A stretch of DNA of 5,473 nucleotides from the NCBI GenBank assembly GCA_029267795.1, contig JAJUHR010000141.1, positions 1-5,473 of the forward strand. Reading direction: 5' to 3'. Of this stretch, positions 1-5,358 are shown piece by piece. Made by a program: the position numbers and the translations under genes. This DNA is from Planctomycetota bacterium (GTDB lineage: Bacteria > Planctomycetota > Phycisphaerae > Phycisphaerales > Phycisphaeraceae). Numbering within the stretch: position 1 is the first letter of the stretch; every line of letters begins with the position of its first letter. The notes under the pieces were generated by a model, which worked only from the letters and a program-made list of their open reading frames with translations, was not told the origin of the DNA and made no database searches.

Positions 1-132
1 ATCGGGCTCAAGAAGTTCTGCTCGGAGAACCTCCCGATCTACATGGTGCCGGACCTGTTTTCGGTGCTGGGGTCTTTGCCGACCACCTCGACCGATAAGA
101 TCGATTATCAGCGGCTGAAAGCGATGGAGTAG
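1..132 (+). CDS. AMP-forming ligase / adenylation domain, C-terminal end (partial)
   Basis: The window opens inside a gene whose last 43 codons are visible, ending in TAG at 130-132. The peptide has the C-terminal subdomain pattern of the ANL superfamily (acyl-CoA synthetases, NRPS adenylation domains). A LPIYMVP segment (residues 11-17 of the fragment) is followed by a LPTTSTDKID segment (26-35), which is the A10 motif. Lys33 of the fragment (codon 97-99) is the expected catalytic lysine that positions the substrate carboxylate and ATP during adenylation. The more usual Gly before this Lys is Asp here (STDK). The chain stops 10 residues after the lysine, so no carrier-protein domain is fused behind it; this is a stand-alone ligase or the end of one. 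Substrate specificity lies upstream and cannot be read. It sits 70 bp upstream of the halogenase on the same strand, which suggests it activates the acid that the next two enzymes modify. A CoA ligase is the main alternative. Confidence 0.85.
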   Translation: MGLKKFCSENLPIYMVPDLFSVLGSLPTTSTDKIDYQRLKAME

Positions 133-187
133 CGGGCATGGATCGCGCGGGTTGATCGTTCAAGGGCGGCGATGGGGAGGCCGGGGT

Positions 188-194
188 AAAGGGG
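188..194 (+). promoter_or_regulatory. Ribosome binding site for the halogenase start at 203
   Basis: AAAGGGG lies 8 nt before ATG 203. It supports this ATG over the upstream in-frame TTG at 152. The upstream start would add 17 residues, mostly Arg and Gly, ahead of the dinucleotide-binding strand and gives no recognisable family sequence. Confidence 0.5.
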
Positions 195-202
195 CTCGGG
201 CC

Positions 203-1492
203 ATGATTAAGAACGCGGATGCCAAGCCGGGCGTGGTCGTCATCGGTGGTGGGCCGGCGGGTTCGGCGCTGGGGTGTTATCTGTCAAAGGCGGGGATCAA
301 GAACATGATCCTCGAAAGCGCCATCCACCCCCGGGCGCACGTGGGTGAGTCGATGGTGACCTCGACGACCCGCGTGTTCAAGGACCTGGACTTCCTAAAG
401 GTGATGGAGCGCGAGGGGTTCGTGAGGAAGTACGGGGCGGCGTGGCACCCGCCACAGAAAGAGGGCGAGTTCGCGATCGAGTTTAGGGAGTTCCCGCAGC
501 CCGGGGTGAACCAGGACTACACGTATCACGTGGACCGGTCGAAGCTGGACCTGCTGCTGCTCAAGCACGCGCAGGGCTTCGGCTCGGAGGTGTACCAGGG
601 CGTGCACGTGCGGGAGGTGCTGTTCGACGGCGACCGGGCGTGCGGCGTGCGGGTGCAGGCGATGGGGCACACGTTCGACGTGCCGGCGTCGGTGGTAGTG
701 GACGCCAGCGGCCGCAAGACGGTGCTCGGTCGGCAGCTGGACCTGAAGATCAACGACCCGATCTTCAACCAGTTCGCGGTGCACGCGTGGTTCGAGGGCG
801 TCGACCGCGGGACGGAGGTGTCGGCGGACTTCATCCACATCTACTTCCTGCCGGTGAAGCGCGGGTGGGTGTGGCAGATCCCGATCACGGACAAGGTCAC
901 CTCGGTGGGGGTGGTGGCGGAGAAGGAGGTGTTCCGCGAGTCCCGCCTGGACTCGGACAAGTGGTTCTATGAGCACCTAAGGTCGACGCCCGAGCTGGCC
1001 CGCGCCATGCGGAACGCCAAGCGGGTCAACGAGTTGAAATCGGAGGGCGACTACAGCTACTGCATGGAGCGGTTCTGCGGGAACGGCTGGGTGCTCATCG
1101 GCGACGCGGCCCGGTTCGTCGATCCGATCTTCTCCTCCGGCGTCAGCGTGGCCCTGTACAGCGCCAAGTACGCCAGCGAGCAGATCGTCAAGGGTTTCGA
1201 AACCGGCGACTTCAGCGAGCAGATGTTCAAGCCCTATGAGGAGAAGGTGCGCGGCGGGGTGGCGATCTGGTACGAGTTCATCCGGATGTATTACAAGCTG
1301 CTGCCATTGTTTACGTACTTCATCAGCTCGAAGGAGCACCGCATCCAGGTGCTGCAGTTGCTCCAGGGCGAGGTCTACAACCGCGACGACGTGCCGGTGC
1401 TCAAGGCCATGCGGAAGTTCATCCGGGAGATCGAGGCGTCTCCAGACTCGAACGTCTTTAAACAAGCCTTGAGCGATATTCCGATCGATTAA
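203..1492 (+). CDS. Flavin-dependent halogenase (tryptophan-halogenase superfamily)
   Basis: This 429-residue protein should use FADH2, O2 and halide to make hypohalous acid, which is passed to a lysine for electrophilic halogenation of an electron-rich ring. The FAD-binding GxGxxG (GGGPAG) is at 15-20 and an HVGES segment at 46-50. Lys76 in FVRKYGA sits where these enzymes carry the lysine that relays HOX. WVWQIP at 222-227 matches the family motif WxWxIP, and GDA at 300-302 is the second FAD-contacting motif. F305-x-x-P308-x-F-S311-x-G313 fits the Fx.Px.Sx.G halogenase signature. The length is normal for halogenases acting on phenols or pyrroles, often tethered to carrier proteins, and shorter than classical free-tryptophan halogenases (about 530). 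A separate flavin reductase would be needed and none is seen here. The gene lies between the adenylating-enzyme gene and the dehydrogenase gene, so the substrate is probably a thioester-bound acid. A related flavin hydroxylase or dehydrogenase is less likely because both halogenase signatures are intact. Confidence 0.88.
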   Translation: MIKNADAKPGVVVIGGGPAGSALGCYLSKAGIKNMILESAIHPRAHVGESMVTSTTRVFKDLDFLKVMEREGFVRKYGAAWHPPQKEGEFAIEFREFPQPGVNQDYTYHVDRSKLDLLLLKHAQGFGSEVYQGVHVREVLFDGDRACGVRVQAMGHTFDVPASVVVDASGRKTVLGRQLDLKINDPIFNQFAVHAWFEGVDRGTEVSADFIHIYFLPVKRGWVWQIPITDKVTSVGVVAEKEVFRESRLDSDKWFYEHLRSTPELARAMRNAKRVNELKSEGDYSYCMERFCGNGWVLIGDAARFVDPIFSSGVSVALYSAKYASEQIVKGFETGDFSEQMFKPYEEKVRGGVAIWYEFIRMYYKLLPLFTYFISSKEHRIQVLQLLQGEVYNRDDVPVLKAMRKFIREIEASPDSNVFKQALSDIPID

Positions 1493-1568
1493 GGATAGAG
1501 CGGTCCGATCCGCTGGGTGCGTGGGCCGTGGCCGGGGGCGTGGCCGATCGCTCGGTCGTGAGGTCGCT

Positions 1569-1580
1569 TTGGGGCCCCAA
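1569..1580. repeat. 12-bp perfect palindrome in the halogenase-dehydrogenase spacer
   Basis: TTGGGGCCCCAA is a perfect palindrome in the 162-bp spacer between the halogenase stop and the dehydrogenase start. It has no loop, so as RNA it would form only a poor hairpin. As DNA it could be a protein site, or it may be a chance product of GC-rich sequence. Confidence 0.35.
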
Positions 1581-1583
1581 GAG

Positions 1584-1610
1584 AGAGGGATGCCTCCCTC
1601 TTGCGGGAGG
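1584..1610 (+). other. Two mutually exclusive RNA hairpins within the operon
   Basis: Two stems share the same pyrimidine segment. AGAGGGA (1584-1590) can pair with TCCCTCT (1595-1601) across a TGCC loop, giving 7 bp. Alternatively CCTCCC (1593-1598) pairs with GGGAGG (1605-1610) across a 6-nt TCTTGC loop. Neither is followed by a proper T-run (the next bases are GCTGGGTTGTTT), so a classical terminator is doubtful. Partial termination, mRNA processing or stability control between the two genes would fit. The second stem ends 30 nt before the dehydrogenase Shine-Dalgarno. Confidence 0.4.
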
Positions 1611-1639
1611 GCTGGGTTGTTTCCGTGGTGCGGTGATAT

Positions 1640-1645
1640 AGGGAG
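1640..1645 (+). promoter_or_regulatory. Ribosome binding site for the dehydrogenase
   Basis: AGGGAG lies 9 nt before ATG 1655. This spacing supports that ATG, which begins the typical acyl-CoA dehydrogenase opening MDLDFTPEQ. Confidence 0.6.
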
Positions 1646-1654
1646 CCAAGATCG

Positions 1655-2806
1655 ATGGATCTCGACTTTACGCCCGAGCAGAAGCAGTTGTATGAGGAAG
1701 TTGTTGAGTTCGCCCGGAAGGAGCTCAACGGGGACATCGAAGCGCGTGACCGGGAGGAGCGGTTTTCGCACGAACAGTGGAAGAAAGCCTGCGAGAAGGG
1801 GATGGCCGGGCTCCCGGTGCCGCAGGAGTACGGCGGCCGAGGCCTCGACTACATCTCGACCATGATCGCGATGGAGGCGTTGGGGTACGGCTGTGAGGAC
1901 TCGGGCCTGATCTTCAGCCTCGGGGCGCACATGGCCACCGCGTCGGTGGTGCTGTGGAAGTTGGGCACGGAGGCTCAGAAGGCGAAGTACCTCAAGCGGG
2001 TCGCCACCGGGCAGATGCCGGCGATCGGGGCGATCACCGAGCCGAACGCGGGATCGGACGCGTTCGCCGCGCTAACCACCACCGCGGTCCGAGACGGCGA
2101 CTACTACATCGTCAACGGTGAGAAGCGAAACATCTCCTGCACGACGACCTCCGAGCTATTCAACATCTTCGCGGTGACGGACAAAAACAAGGGTTTCCAC
2201 GGGGGGATCACCGCGCTCCTAATCGAAAAGGGCACGCCCGGCTTGGAGATTCTGCCGCCCGTTTCCAAGATGGGCCTGCGGACGATGCCGCTCGGTGGGT
2301 TTAAGCTCAACAACGTCCGCGTTCCGGCAGAAAACATCCTGGGCGGGGTCGGGGGCGGGGGGCAGGTGTTCAACGTGGCGATGGACTGGGAACGCGTCAC
2401 GCTGTTTGCCAGCCACGTAGGGACGATGCAGCGCGTCCTGGAGAAGACCATCCGTTACGCGCGGATGCGCAAGCAAGGCGGCCAAACGATCGGCAAGCAC
2501 CAGGCCATCGCGCACAAGATCGTGGACATGAAGATGCTGCTCGAGGCGTCGCGGCTGCTGGTGTACAAAGCGGCGTCGAACCTGCAGAAGTCGATGGGCG
2601 CGTCGATGGAGTCCTCGATGGTCAAGGCGTACGTCAGCGAGGCGTACGTCGAGGTGGCGCGCCAGTGCATCCAGGTGCACGGGGCGATCGGGTATTGGAC
2701 GTCGACGGGGGTCGAGCGGGTGCTCCGCGACGCGATCGCCTCGACGATCTACTCCGGGACCTCGGAGATCCACAGGAACATCGTGGCGCGGTGGCTGGGC
2801 CTGTAG
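1655..2806 (+). CDS. Acyl-CoA dehydrogenase family flavoprotein, probable carrier-protein-thioester oxidase
   Basis: This is a full-length 383-residue acyl-CoA dehydrogenase fold: N-terminal helical domain about 5-118, middle beta domain about 122-222, C-terminal helical domain about 233-381. The FAD signature AITEPNAGSDAFA (126-138) fits the family pattern exactly. Most short- and medium-chain members take the substrate alpha proton with the Glu of Y-E-G-T; here it is IYSGTSE, with Ser367. A Glu is present instead in DWER (Glu246), the helix-G position used by isovaleryl-CoA dehydrogenase (Glu254) and long-chain dehydrogenase (Glu261). The second family signature around 340-359 also deviates (Ala344, Ser350). 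The layout W-E-R plus I-Y-S-G-T resembles what I remember of PigA, RedW and PltE, which oxidise prolyl-S-carrier protein to pyrrolyl-S-carrier protein. Company with an adenylating enzyme and a halogenase supports that reading. Ordinary branched-chain or long-chain acyl-CoA oxidation is the alternative. The family is certain; the substrate is inferred. Confidence 0.88.
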   Translation: MDLDFTPEQKQLYEEVVEFARKELNGDIEARDREERFSHEQWKKACEKGMAGLPVPQEYGGRGLDYISTMIAMEALGYGCEDSGLIFSLGAHMATASVVLWKLGTEAQKAKYLKRVATGQMPAIGAITEPNAGSDAFAALTTTAVRDGDYYIVNGEKRNISCTTTSELFNIFAVTDKNKGFHGGITALLIEKGTPGLEILPPVSKMGLRTMPLGGFKLNNVRVPAENILGGVGGGGQVFNVAMDWERVTLFASHVGTMQRVLEKTIRYARMRKQGGQTIGKHQAIAHKIVDMKMLLEASRLLVYKAASNLQKSMGASMESSMVKAYVSEAYVEVARQCIQVHGAIGYWTSTGVERVLRDAIASTIYSGTSEIHRNIVARWLGL

Positions 2807-2828
2807 CGCGTCGCTGTCCGTTGTGAGG

Positions 2829-2854
2829 GCCTTTCCTTTTCCTGCAGGAAAGGC
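2829..2854. terminator. Hairpin between convergent genes, candidate bidirectional terminator
   Basis: GCCTTTCC (2829-2836) and GGAAAGGC (2847-2854) form a perfect 8-bp stem with a 10-nt loop. Inside it TTTCCTGCAGGAAA (2838-2851) is a 14-bp perfect palindrome, so a second fold competes. Outer arms TGTGAG (2822-2827) and CTCACA (2872-2877), or TCGCTGT (2811-2817) and ACAGCGA (2875-2881), could extend the structure. It lies in the 107-bp gap between the dehydrogenase and methyltransferase stop codons, where a terminator is expected. No T-run follows on either strand, so intrinsic termination would be weak. Confidence 0.5.
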
Positions 2855-2913
2855 GCCGTGTAGTTCAACATCTCACAGCGAGGCTCGGCCACAGGGGCGG
2901 GTCAAGGCGGCGG

Positions 2914-4044
2914 TCACGCCCTGGCTTTGTACCCGATCAGGCAGCTGTTGACATTCCACGGGGACATGCGGAGCAGCTCCACGTCGGTAAAGCCGGCTTG
3001 GCGCATCCACTGGGCGGTTTCGCCGAAAGCGTGGTTGCGCCCGTGATCGGTGCCCACGAGCATCATCAGGTTCAGCAGTGTGGGCCAGCGCGGCGATGTG
3101 AGGTCGTCGTTGAGGAACTGCGCCTGGACAATCAAGCGCCCACCGGGGGCCAGGAACCCCAGTGCCCGGTGAAGCAGCTTCTGCGATAGGTCCGGCCCGA
3201 GCATGTGAAGGATATTGGAGACCAGGATCGTATCGAAGGGCTCCGGGGGGTCCCACCGGAAGGCGTCAGCGGCGACGAGTTCGACCTTGCCGGTCATGCC
3301 TCGCTCCGCCACGATGCGTCGGGCTTCCTCGATCGGGCCGGGCAGGTCCAGCAGCGTGGCGTGGACCTGCGGGAAGCGCTGGACGATCGCCAGGGAGTAC
3401 GTGCCGGGGCCGCAGCCCAGGTCGAGCAGGCGGTGGGTCTGCGAGAAATCCACGCGGTCGATCACTTCGATGCCGCGGGTGCGGGCGAAGGTGTGCATCG
3501 CCTTGGTCATCCGGCGGGAGGCGACCGAGTCACCGTGCACGTCCTCGAACAGGGTTTCGATGGGCTTGCCCGTGCGGATGGCGTTCCCCATCGACATCAG
3601 CGGGCCGGCCACAGCGTGGAGGAACGCCACCCAGTCGCCCAGGTACGCGGGGGAATCCTCGCGACCGAGGCATTCCACCAGGGAGGGGTGGGCGCCGTAG
3701 CGATCGTTCTCCTTGGTGAGGACTTTCAAGGCGACCGCGGCGTTCAACGCGGCTTGGAGAGATTCCAAGTCTCCCCCGACAACGCGGTGCAGTTGCTGGA
3801 GGGTCTGCGGACCCCCTGCCAAGGCCTTGAACACCCCCAGCTCGAACAGGGCAAAGAGGGCGGCTGACTCGAAGCACCGCTCAGCAATCCGGAGCGTGTC
3901 GAATTGCTTGTTGATCTCGGTCAGCGGCAGGGTCTGCATGGGTTCGGCGCTACGAGCTCCGTTGGAGGGGTGAGATTGAGGCGCTGACTTCGACTGAGGT
4001 GTGTGAGGGACCTTGGGGGCCGAAGGGCTTTTTTTCGATGACAT
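2914..4044 (-). CDS. SAM-dependent O-methyltransferase, dimerisation-domain type
   Basis: This 376-residue protein should move a methyl group from S-adenosylmethionine to a hydroxyl (or similar nucleophile) of a small molecule. Residues 2-36 are a Ser/Pro/Lys-rich tail of low complexity. About 48-135 is the winged-helix dimerisation domain (LRIAERCFESAALFALFELG at 51-70). The Rossmann domain follows: motif I DLGCGPGT at 208-215, an acidic strand-2 end at Asp233 (LLDLPG), Asp260 in VAADAF, and LAPGGRL at 298-304. His280 in NILHML aligns by position with the catalytic base His of plant caffeate-type O-methyltransferases. The ATG at 4044 is chosen because GGAGG sits 8 nt upstream; a second ATG at 4050 is too close to it. 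The open frame extends to 4311 but that part is not protein-like. The gene runs towards the halogenase/dehydrogenase genes, so it is a separate transcript. A tailoring role in the same pathway is inferred from adjacency only; its substrate is unknown. Confidence 0.88.
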   Translation of the reverse strand: MSSKKSPSAPKVPHTPQSKSAPQSHPSNGARSAEPMQTLPLTEINKQFDTLRIAERCFESAALFALFELGVFKALAGGPQTLQQLHRVVGGDLESLQAALNAAVALKVLTKENDRYGAHPSLVECLGREDSPAYLGDWVAFLHAVAGPLMSMGNAIRTGKPIETLFEDVHGDSVASRRMTKAMHTFARTRGIEVIDRVDFSQTHRLLDLGCGPGTYSLAIVQRFPQVHATLLDLPGPIEEARRIVAERGMTGKVELVAADAFRWDPPEPFDTILVSNILHMLGPDLSQKLLHRALGFLAPGGRLIVQAQFLNDDLTSPRWPTLLNLMMLVGTDHGRNHAFGETAQWMRQAGFTDVELLRMSPWNVNSCLIGYKARA

Positions 4045-4052
4045 CTCCATAT

Positions 4053-4057
4053 CCTCC
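4053..4057 (-). promoter_or_regulatory. Ribosome binding site for the methyltransferase
   Basis: GGAGG on the minus strand is 8 nt from ATG 4044 and only 2 nt from ATG 4050, so it fixes the start at 4044. A small GGGC-TTCT-GCCC hairpin (4060-4071) sits directly upstream and could affect access to the site. Confidence 0.7.
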
Positions 4058-4142
4058 AAGGGCAGAAGCCCCGAGTCAACGCCCCCCGCCACAAATTGGA
4101 CTTGTTGCGTTCCCGCCCTCCGAAGAGTGCAATAATCCCTCG

Positions 4143-4152
4143 ACCGATCGGT
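4143..4152. promoter_or_regulatory. 10-bp palindrome near the predicted methyltransferase start site
   Basis: ACCGATCGGT is a perfect palindrome beginning about 12 bp downstream of the extended -10 element on the minus strand. A site there would overlap or follow the transcription start, where a repressor could act. No regulator gene is visible and a short palindrome can arise by chance. Confidence 0.25.
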
Positions 4153-4163
4153 TCCCGCTGCAA

Positions 4164-4172
4164 AGTATAGCA
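4164..4172 (-). promoter_or_regulatory. Extended -10 promoter element for the methyltransferase
   Basis: TGCTATACT on the minus strand fits the TGnTATAAT extended -10 form (5 of 6 in the hexamer). No convincing -35 is present 16-18 bp upstream, which extended -10 promoters tolerate. Transcription would start near 4157, leaving a leader of roughly 110 nt before ATG 4044. Confidence 0.4.
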
Positions 4173-4407
4173 TCCAGGGCGCTGGTTCGTTTGGGTATAT
4201 CGCGATGAAGCTCGGCTTGGATGTGATGGATTGAAGCGACCGACTGCCAATGCCGGGAGCGTCGTTGCGCTCTGCCCCCAGCTCCCCCAATCCGAGCAAC
4301 GCGATGTCCAAACGAAAAGATGCTCCAGGCTGGTCGTCGGTTGTGGTCTCATGGGCGGGATACTTTTTCGGGGCTGGGGCGTCGGCGGCAGAGATGCTTC
4401 TGAAGGG

Positions 4408-4436
4408 TTGAAAAGCAGCGGGATTGTTTCTACTCT
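4408..4436 (+). promoter_or_regulatory. Promoter candidate for tRNA-Thr
   Basis: TTGAAA (4408-4413) matches the -35 consensus at five of six positions. A 17-bp spacer separates it from TACTCT (4431-4436), a weak -10 with three matches. Transcription would begin about 28 nt before the tRNA. Position and spacer support it; the weak -10 limits confidence. Confidence 0.4.
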
Positions 4437-4470
4437 TCGTTTCGAGCGAGCCCCCTCCCCAGTGGGGCGT

Positions 4471-4542
4471 GCCACCTTAGCTCAGCGGTAGAGCAATGCT
4501 TTCGTAAAGCATGGGTCCGGGGTTCAAATCCCCGAGGTGGCT
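4471..4542 (+). tRNA. tRNA-Thr (anticodon CGU)
   Basis: A complete 72-nt cloverleaf can be drawn. The acceptor stem GCCACCT/AGGTGGC (4471-4477 with 4535-4541) is fully paired, with U4542 as discriminator base. The D stem is GCTC/GAGC (4480-4483 with 4491-4494). The anticodon stem ATGCT/AGCAT (4496-4500 with 4508-4512) encloses the loop TTCGTAA, giving anticodon CGU (4503-4505), which reads the Thr codon ACG. The variable loop is GGGTC, and the T stem CGGGG/CCCCG (4518-4522 with 4530-4534) encloses TTCAAAT. The 3' CCA is not encoded, so it must be added after transcription. The gene stands alone, with no second tRNA beside it in the window. Confidence 0.97.
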
Positions 4543-4637
4543 TGCATGTCGTGGTATACCCGGATCGCCCAGGCGGACGCGGGGTTATCCATCAAGCGGA
4601 ACCAAAAAAACAGGCGAGTCCGAGGCGCATCGGTGGG

Positions 4638-5228
4638 TCAGGTCGGTGAGTGAATCACGCCGGTCGGCGTGACGGGTCGAACCAGAACCTGCATCTTGCT
4701 GAGCTTCTCGTACACGCGTCGCAGCCGCTGCAGGGGCCACCACTCGTAAAGGAAAATCTGCAGCGGACGCCACATGGCGACCCACCCGCTGATCAGCAGC
4801 CCTTCGTAGATGATCCGATGGACCGGGCCCGACCCGTGGCGGTGGATCAGCTCGCCGACCGCCAGGCACGTGGCCAGGAACACCAAGCCGATGATCAGGC
4901 TGGTCCGGCCCTGGGAGATTAGGCGCCTGAACTCCCGGCGGGTCAGCTCGGCCTTATATTCGAAGAAGTGCCGCACCGACTCTCGCAACAGCGCGGTGGG
5001 GTCGTCCTGCGCCGGGAAATTTTCCAGGTGCACGACCAGCACCGGAATAGCGTGCGGCGGCAGCTCCCTGGCCCAGCCGACGATGAACTCCTCCGCGTCG
5101 TCATCGAGGTCTTTCTCGTGGAACGGAGAGGGGTCCATCGAGTTGAACATCTGGTCGAGGTTCCGCAGCTTCAGCTCGATGACGGCTTGCCCCTGGACGC
5201 TTGCGGGATGGGTCTGAGATTCGACCAT
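4638..5228 (-). CDS. Uncharacterised two-helix membrane protein
   Basis: A 196-residue protein of no function known to me. The N-terminal half looks cytosolic and is strongly acidic around 32-47 (MDPSPFHEKDLDDDAEEFI region, 31-49), followed by a charged, probably helical stretch (83-108) ending in ELTRREFRRL (94-103). Two hydrophobic helices follow, about 109-128 and 139-161, joined by a short polar turn (HRHGSGP, 129-135). The second helix carries several Trp (149, 153, 163, 164). The C-terminal tail (167-184) is basic, which suggests both ends are in the cytoplasm and the protein is a membrane hairpin. I recall similar conserved hypothetical proteins with the RNLDQ-FNSMDPSPFHEKDLDDDAEEFI pattern, but no assigned role. 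ATG 5228 is chosen because the recognisable sequence starts soon after it. The in-frame ATG at 5291 adds 21 residues that do not look like protein. No good Shine-Dalgarno precedes 5228. It is divergent from the PPK2-like gene. Confidence 0.72.
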   Translation of the reverse strand: MVESQTHPASVQGQAVIELKLRNLDQMFNSMDPSPFHEKDLDDDAEEFIVGWARELPPHAIPVLVVHLENFPAQDDPTALLRESVRHFFEYKAELTRREFRRLISQGRTSLIIGLVFLATCLAVGELIHRHGSGPVHRIIYEGLLISGWVAMWRPLQIFLYEWWPLQRLRRVYEKLSKMQVLVRPVTPTGVIHSPT

Positions 5229-5358
5229 GGGACGACCCTGGCACGCTGCACCGCACCACGCGCTTCCTCCTCGCCAGGCGGCATCATACATTGAGGGTGA
5301 CCCCCCGTGGGCGACGGAGCATCGACGGCATGCGACAACACGAAGAAAGGGCTGGGTG
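5229..5358. promoter_or_regulatory. Divergent intergenic region between the membrane protein and PPK2-like genes
   Basis: This 130-bp region must hold promoters for both flanking genes. On the minus strand TATGAT (5283-5288) is a five-of-six -10 hexamer without a matching -35. GGGTGACCC (5295-5303) is a short interrupted palindrome that could be an operator. A strong GAGGAGG on the minus strand (5266-5272) is followed by GTG codons that are out of frame with the membrane protein. Confidence 0.35.
5345..5351 (+). promoter_or_regulatory. Ribosome binding site for the PPK2-like gene
   Basis: GAAAGGG lies 7 nt before ATG 5359, supporting that start for the gene that runs off the window. Confidence 0.5.

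Larger units (their letters stand above)
4045..4470. other. Non-coding interval between the methyltransferase and tRNA-Thr
   Basis: This 426-bp stretch holds the methyltransferase leader and promoter candidate at its left, and a tRNA promoter candidate at its right. Open frames cross it on both strands, but their translations are rich in Arg, Ser and Pro, have no family resemblance and are not consistently maintained by codon bias. A 6-bp inverted repeat, CGTTGC (4263-4268) and GCAACG (4296-4301), lies in the middle with a 27-nt loop; I give it no function. Confidence 0.6.

Noticed and set aside
152..202. TTG start at 152 for the halogenase, adding 17 residues
   Set aside because: The added part is Arg/Gly-rich and not family-like; ATG 203 has a purine-rich site 8 nt upstream and puts the FAD motif at the normal distance from the N-terminus.
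977..1930. Long minus-strand open frame of 317 codons
   Set aside because: It is antisense to the halogenase and dehydrogenase, spans their spacer, and its translation is rich in Arg, His, Leu and Pro as expected for a shadow frame in GC-rich DNA.
3205..3867. Plus-strand open frame of 220 codons
   Set aside because: It is antisense to the methyltransferase, whose motifs and start are clear; the translation resembles no family.
4030..4036. Homopolymer run near the methyltransferase start as a slippage or phase-variation site
   Set aside because: It encodes a Ser-Lys-Lys-Ser stretch in frame; seven bases is too short to argue for switching without population data.
4045..4311. N-terminal extension of the methyltransferase to ATG 4311
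   Set aside because: The extra 89 residues are not protein-like, overlap promoter-type sequence, and the Shine-Dalgarno points to 4044.
4231..4491. Small plus-strand open frame of 86 codons
   Set aside because: It runs into the tRNA gene, has no ribosome binding site of note and no recognisable sequence.
4604..4610. Run of seven A (T-run on the minus strand) after the membrane-protein gene as an intrinsic terminator
   Set aside because: Only a weak 4-bp stem (CCGA/TCGG) lies nearby and it is too far from the T-run, so I did not call a terminator.
5254..5272. Strong minus-strand Shine-Dalgarno (GAGGAGG) with GTG codons just downstream
   Set aside because: The GTG codons are out of frame with the membrane protein and their frame gives no protein-like sequence; no in-frame start lies at a usable distance.
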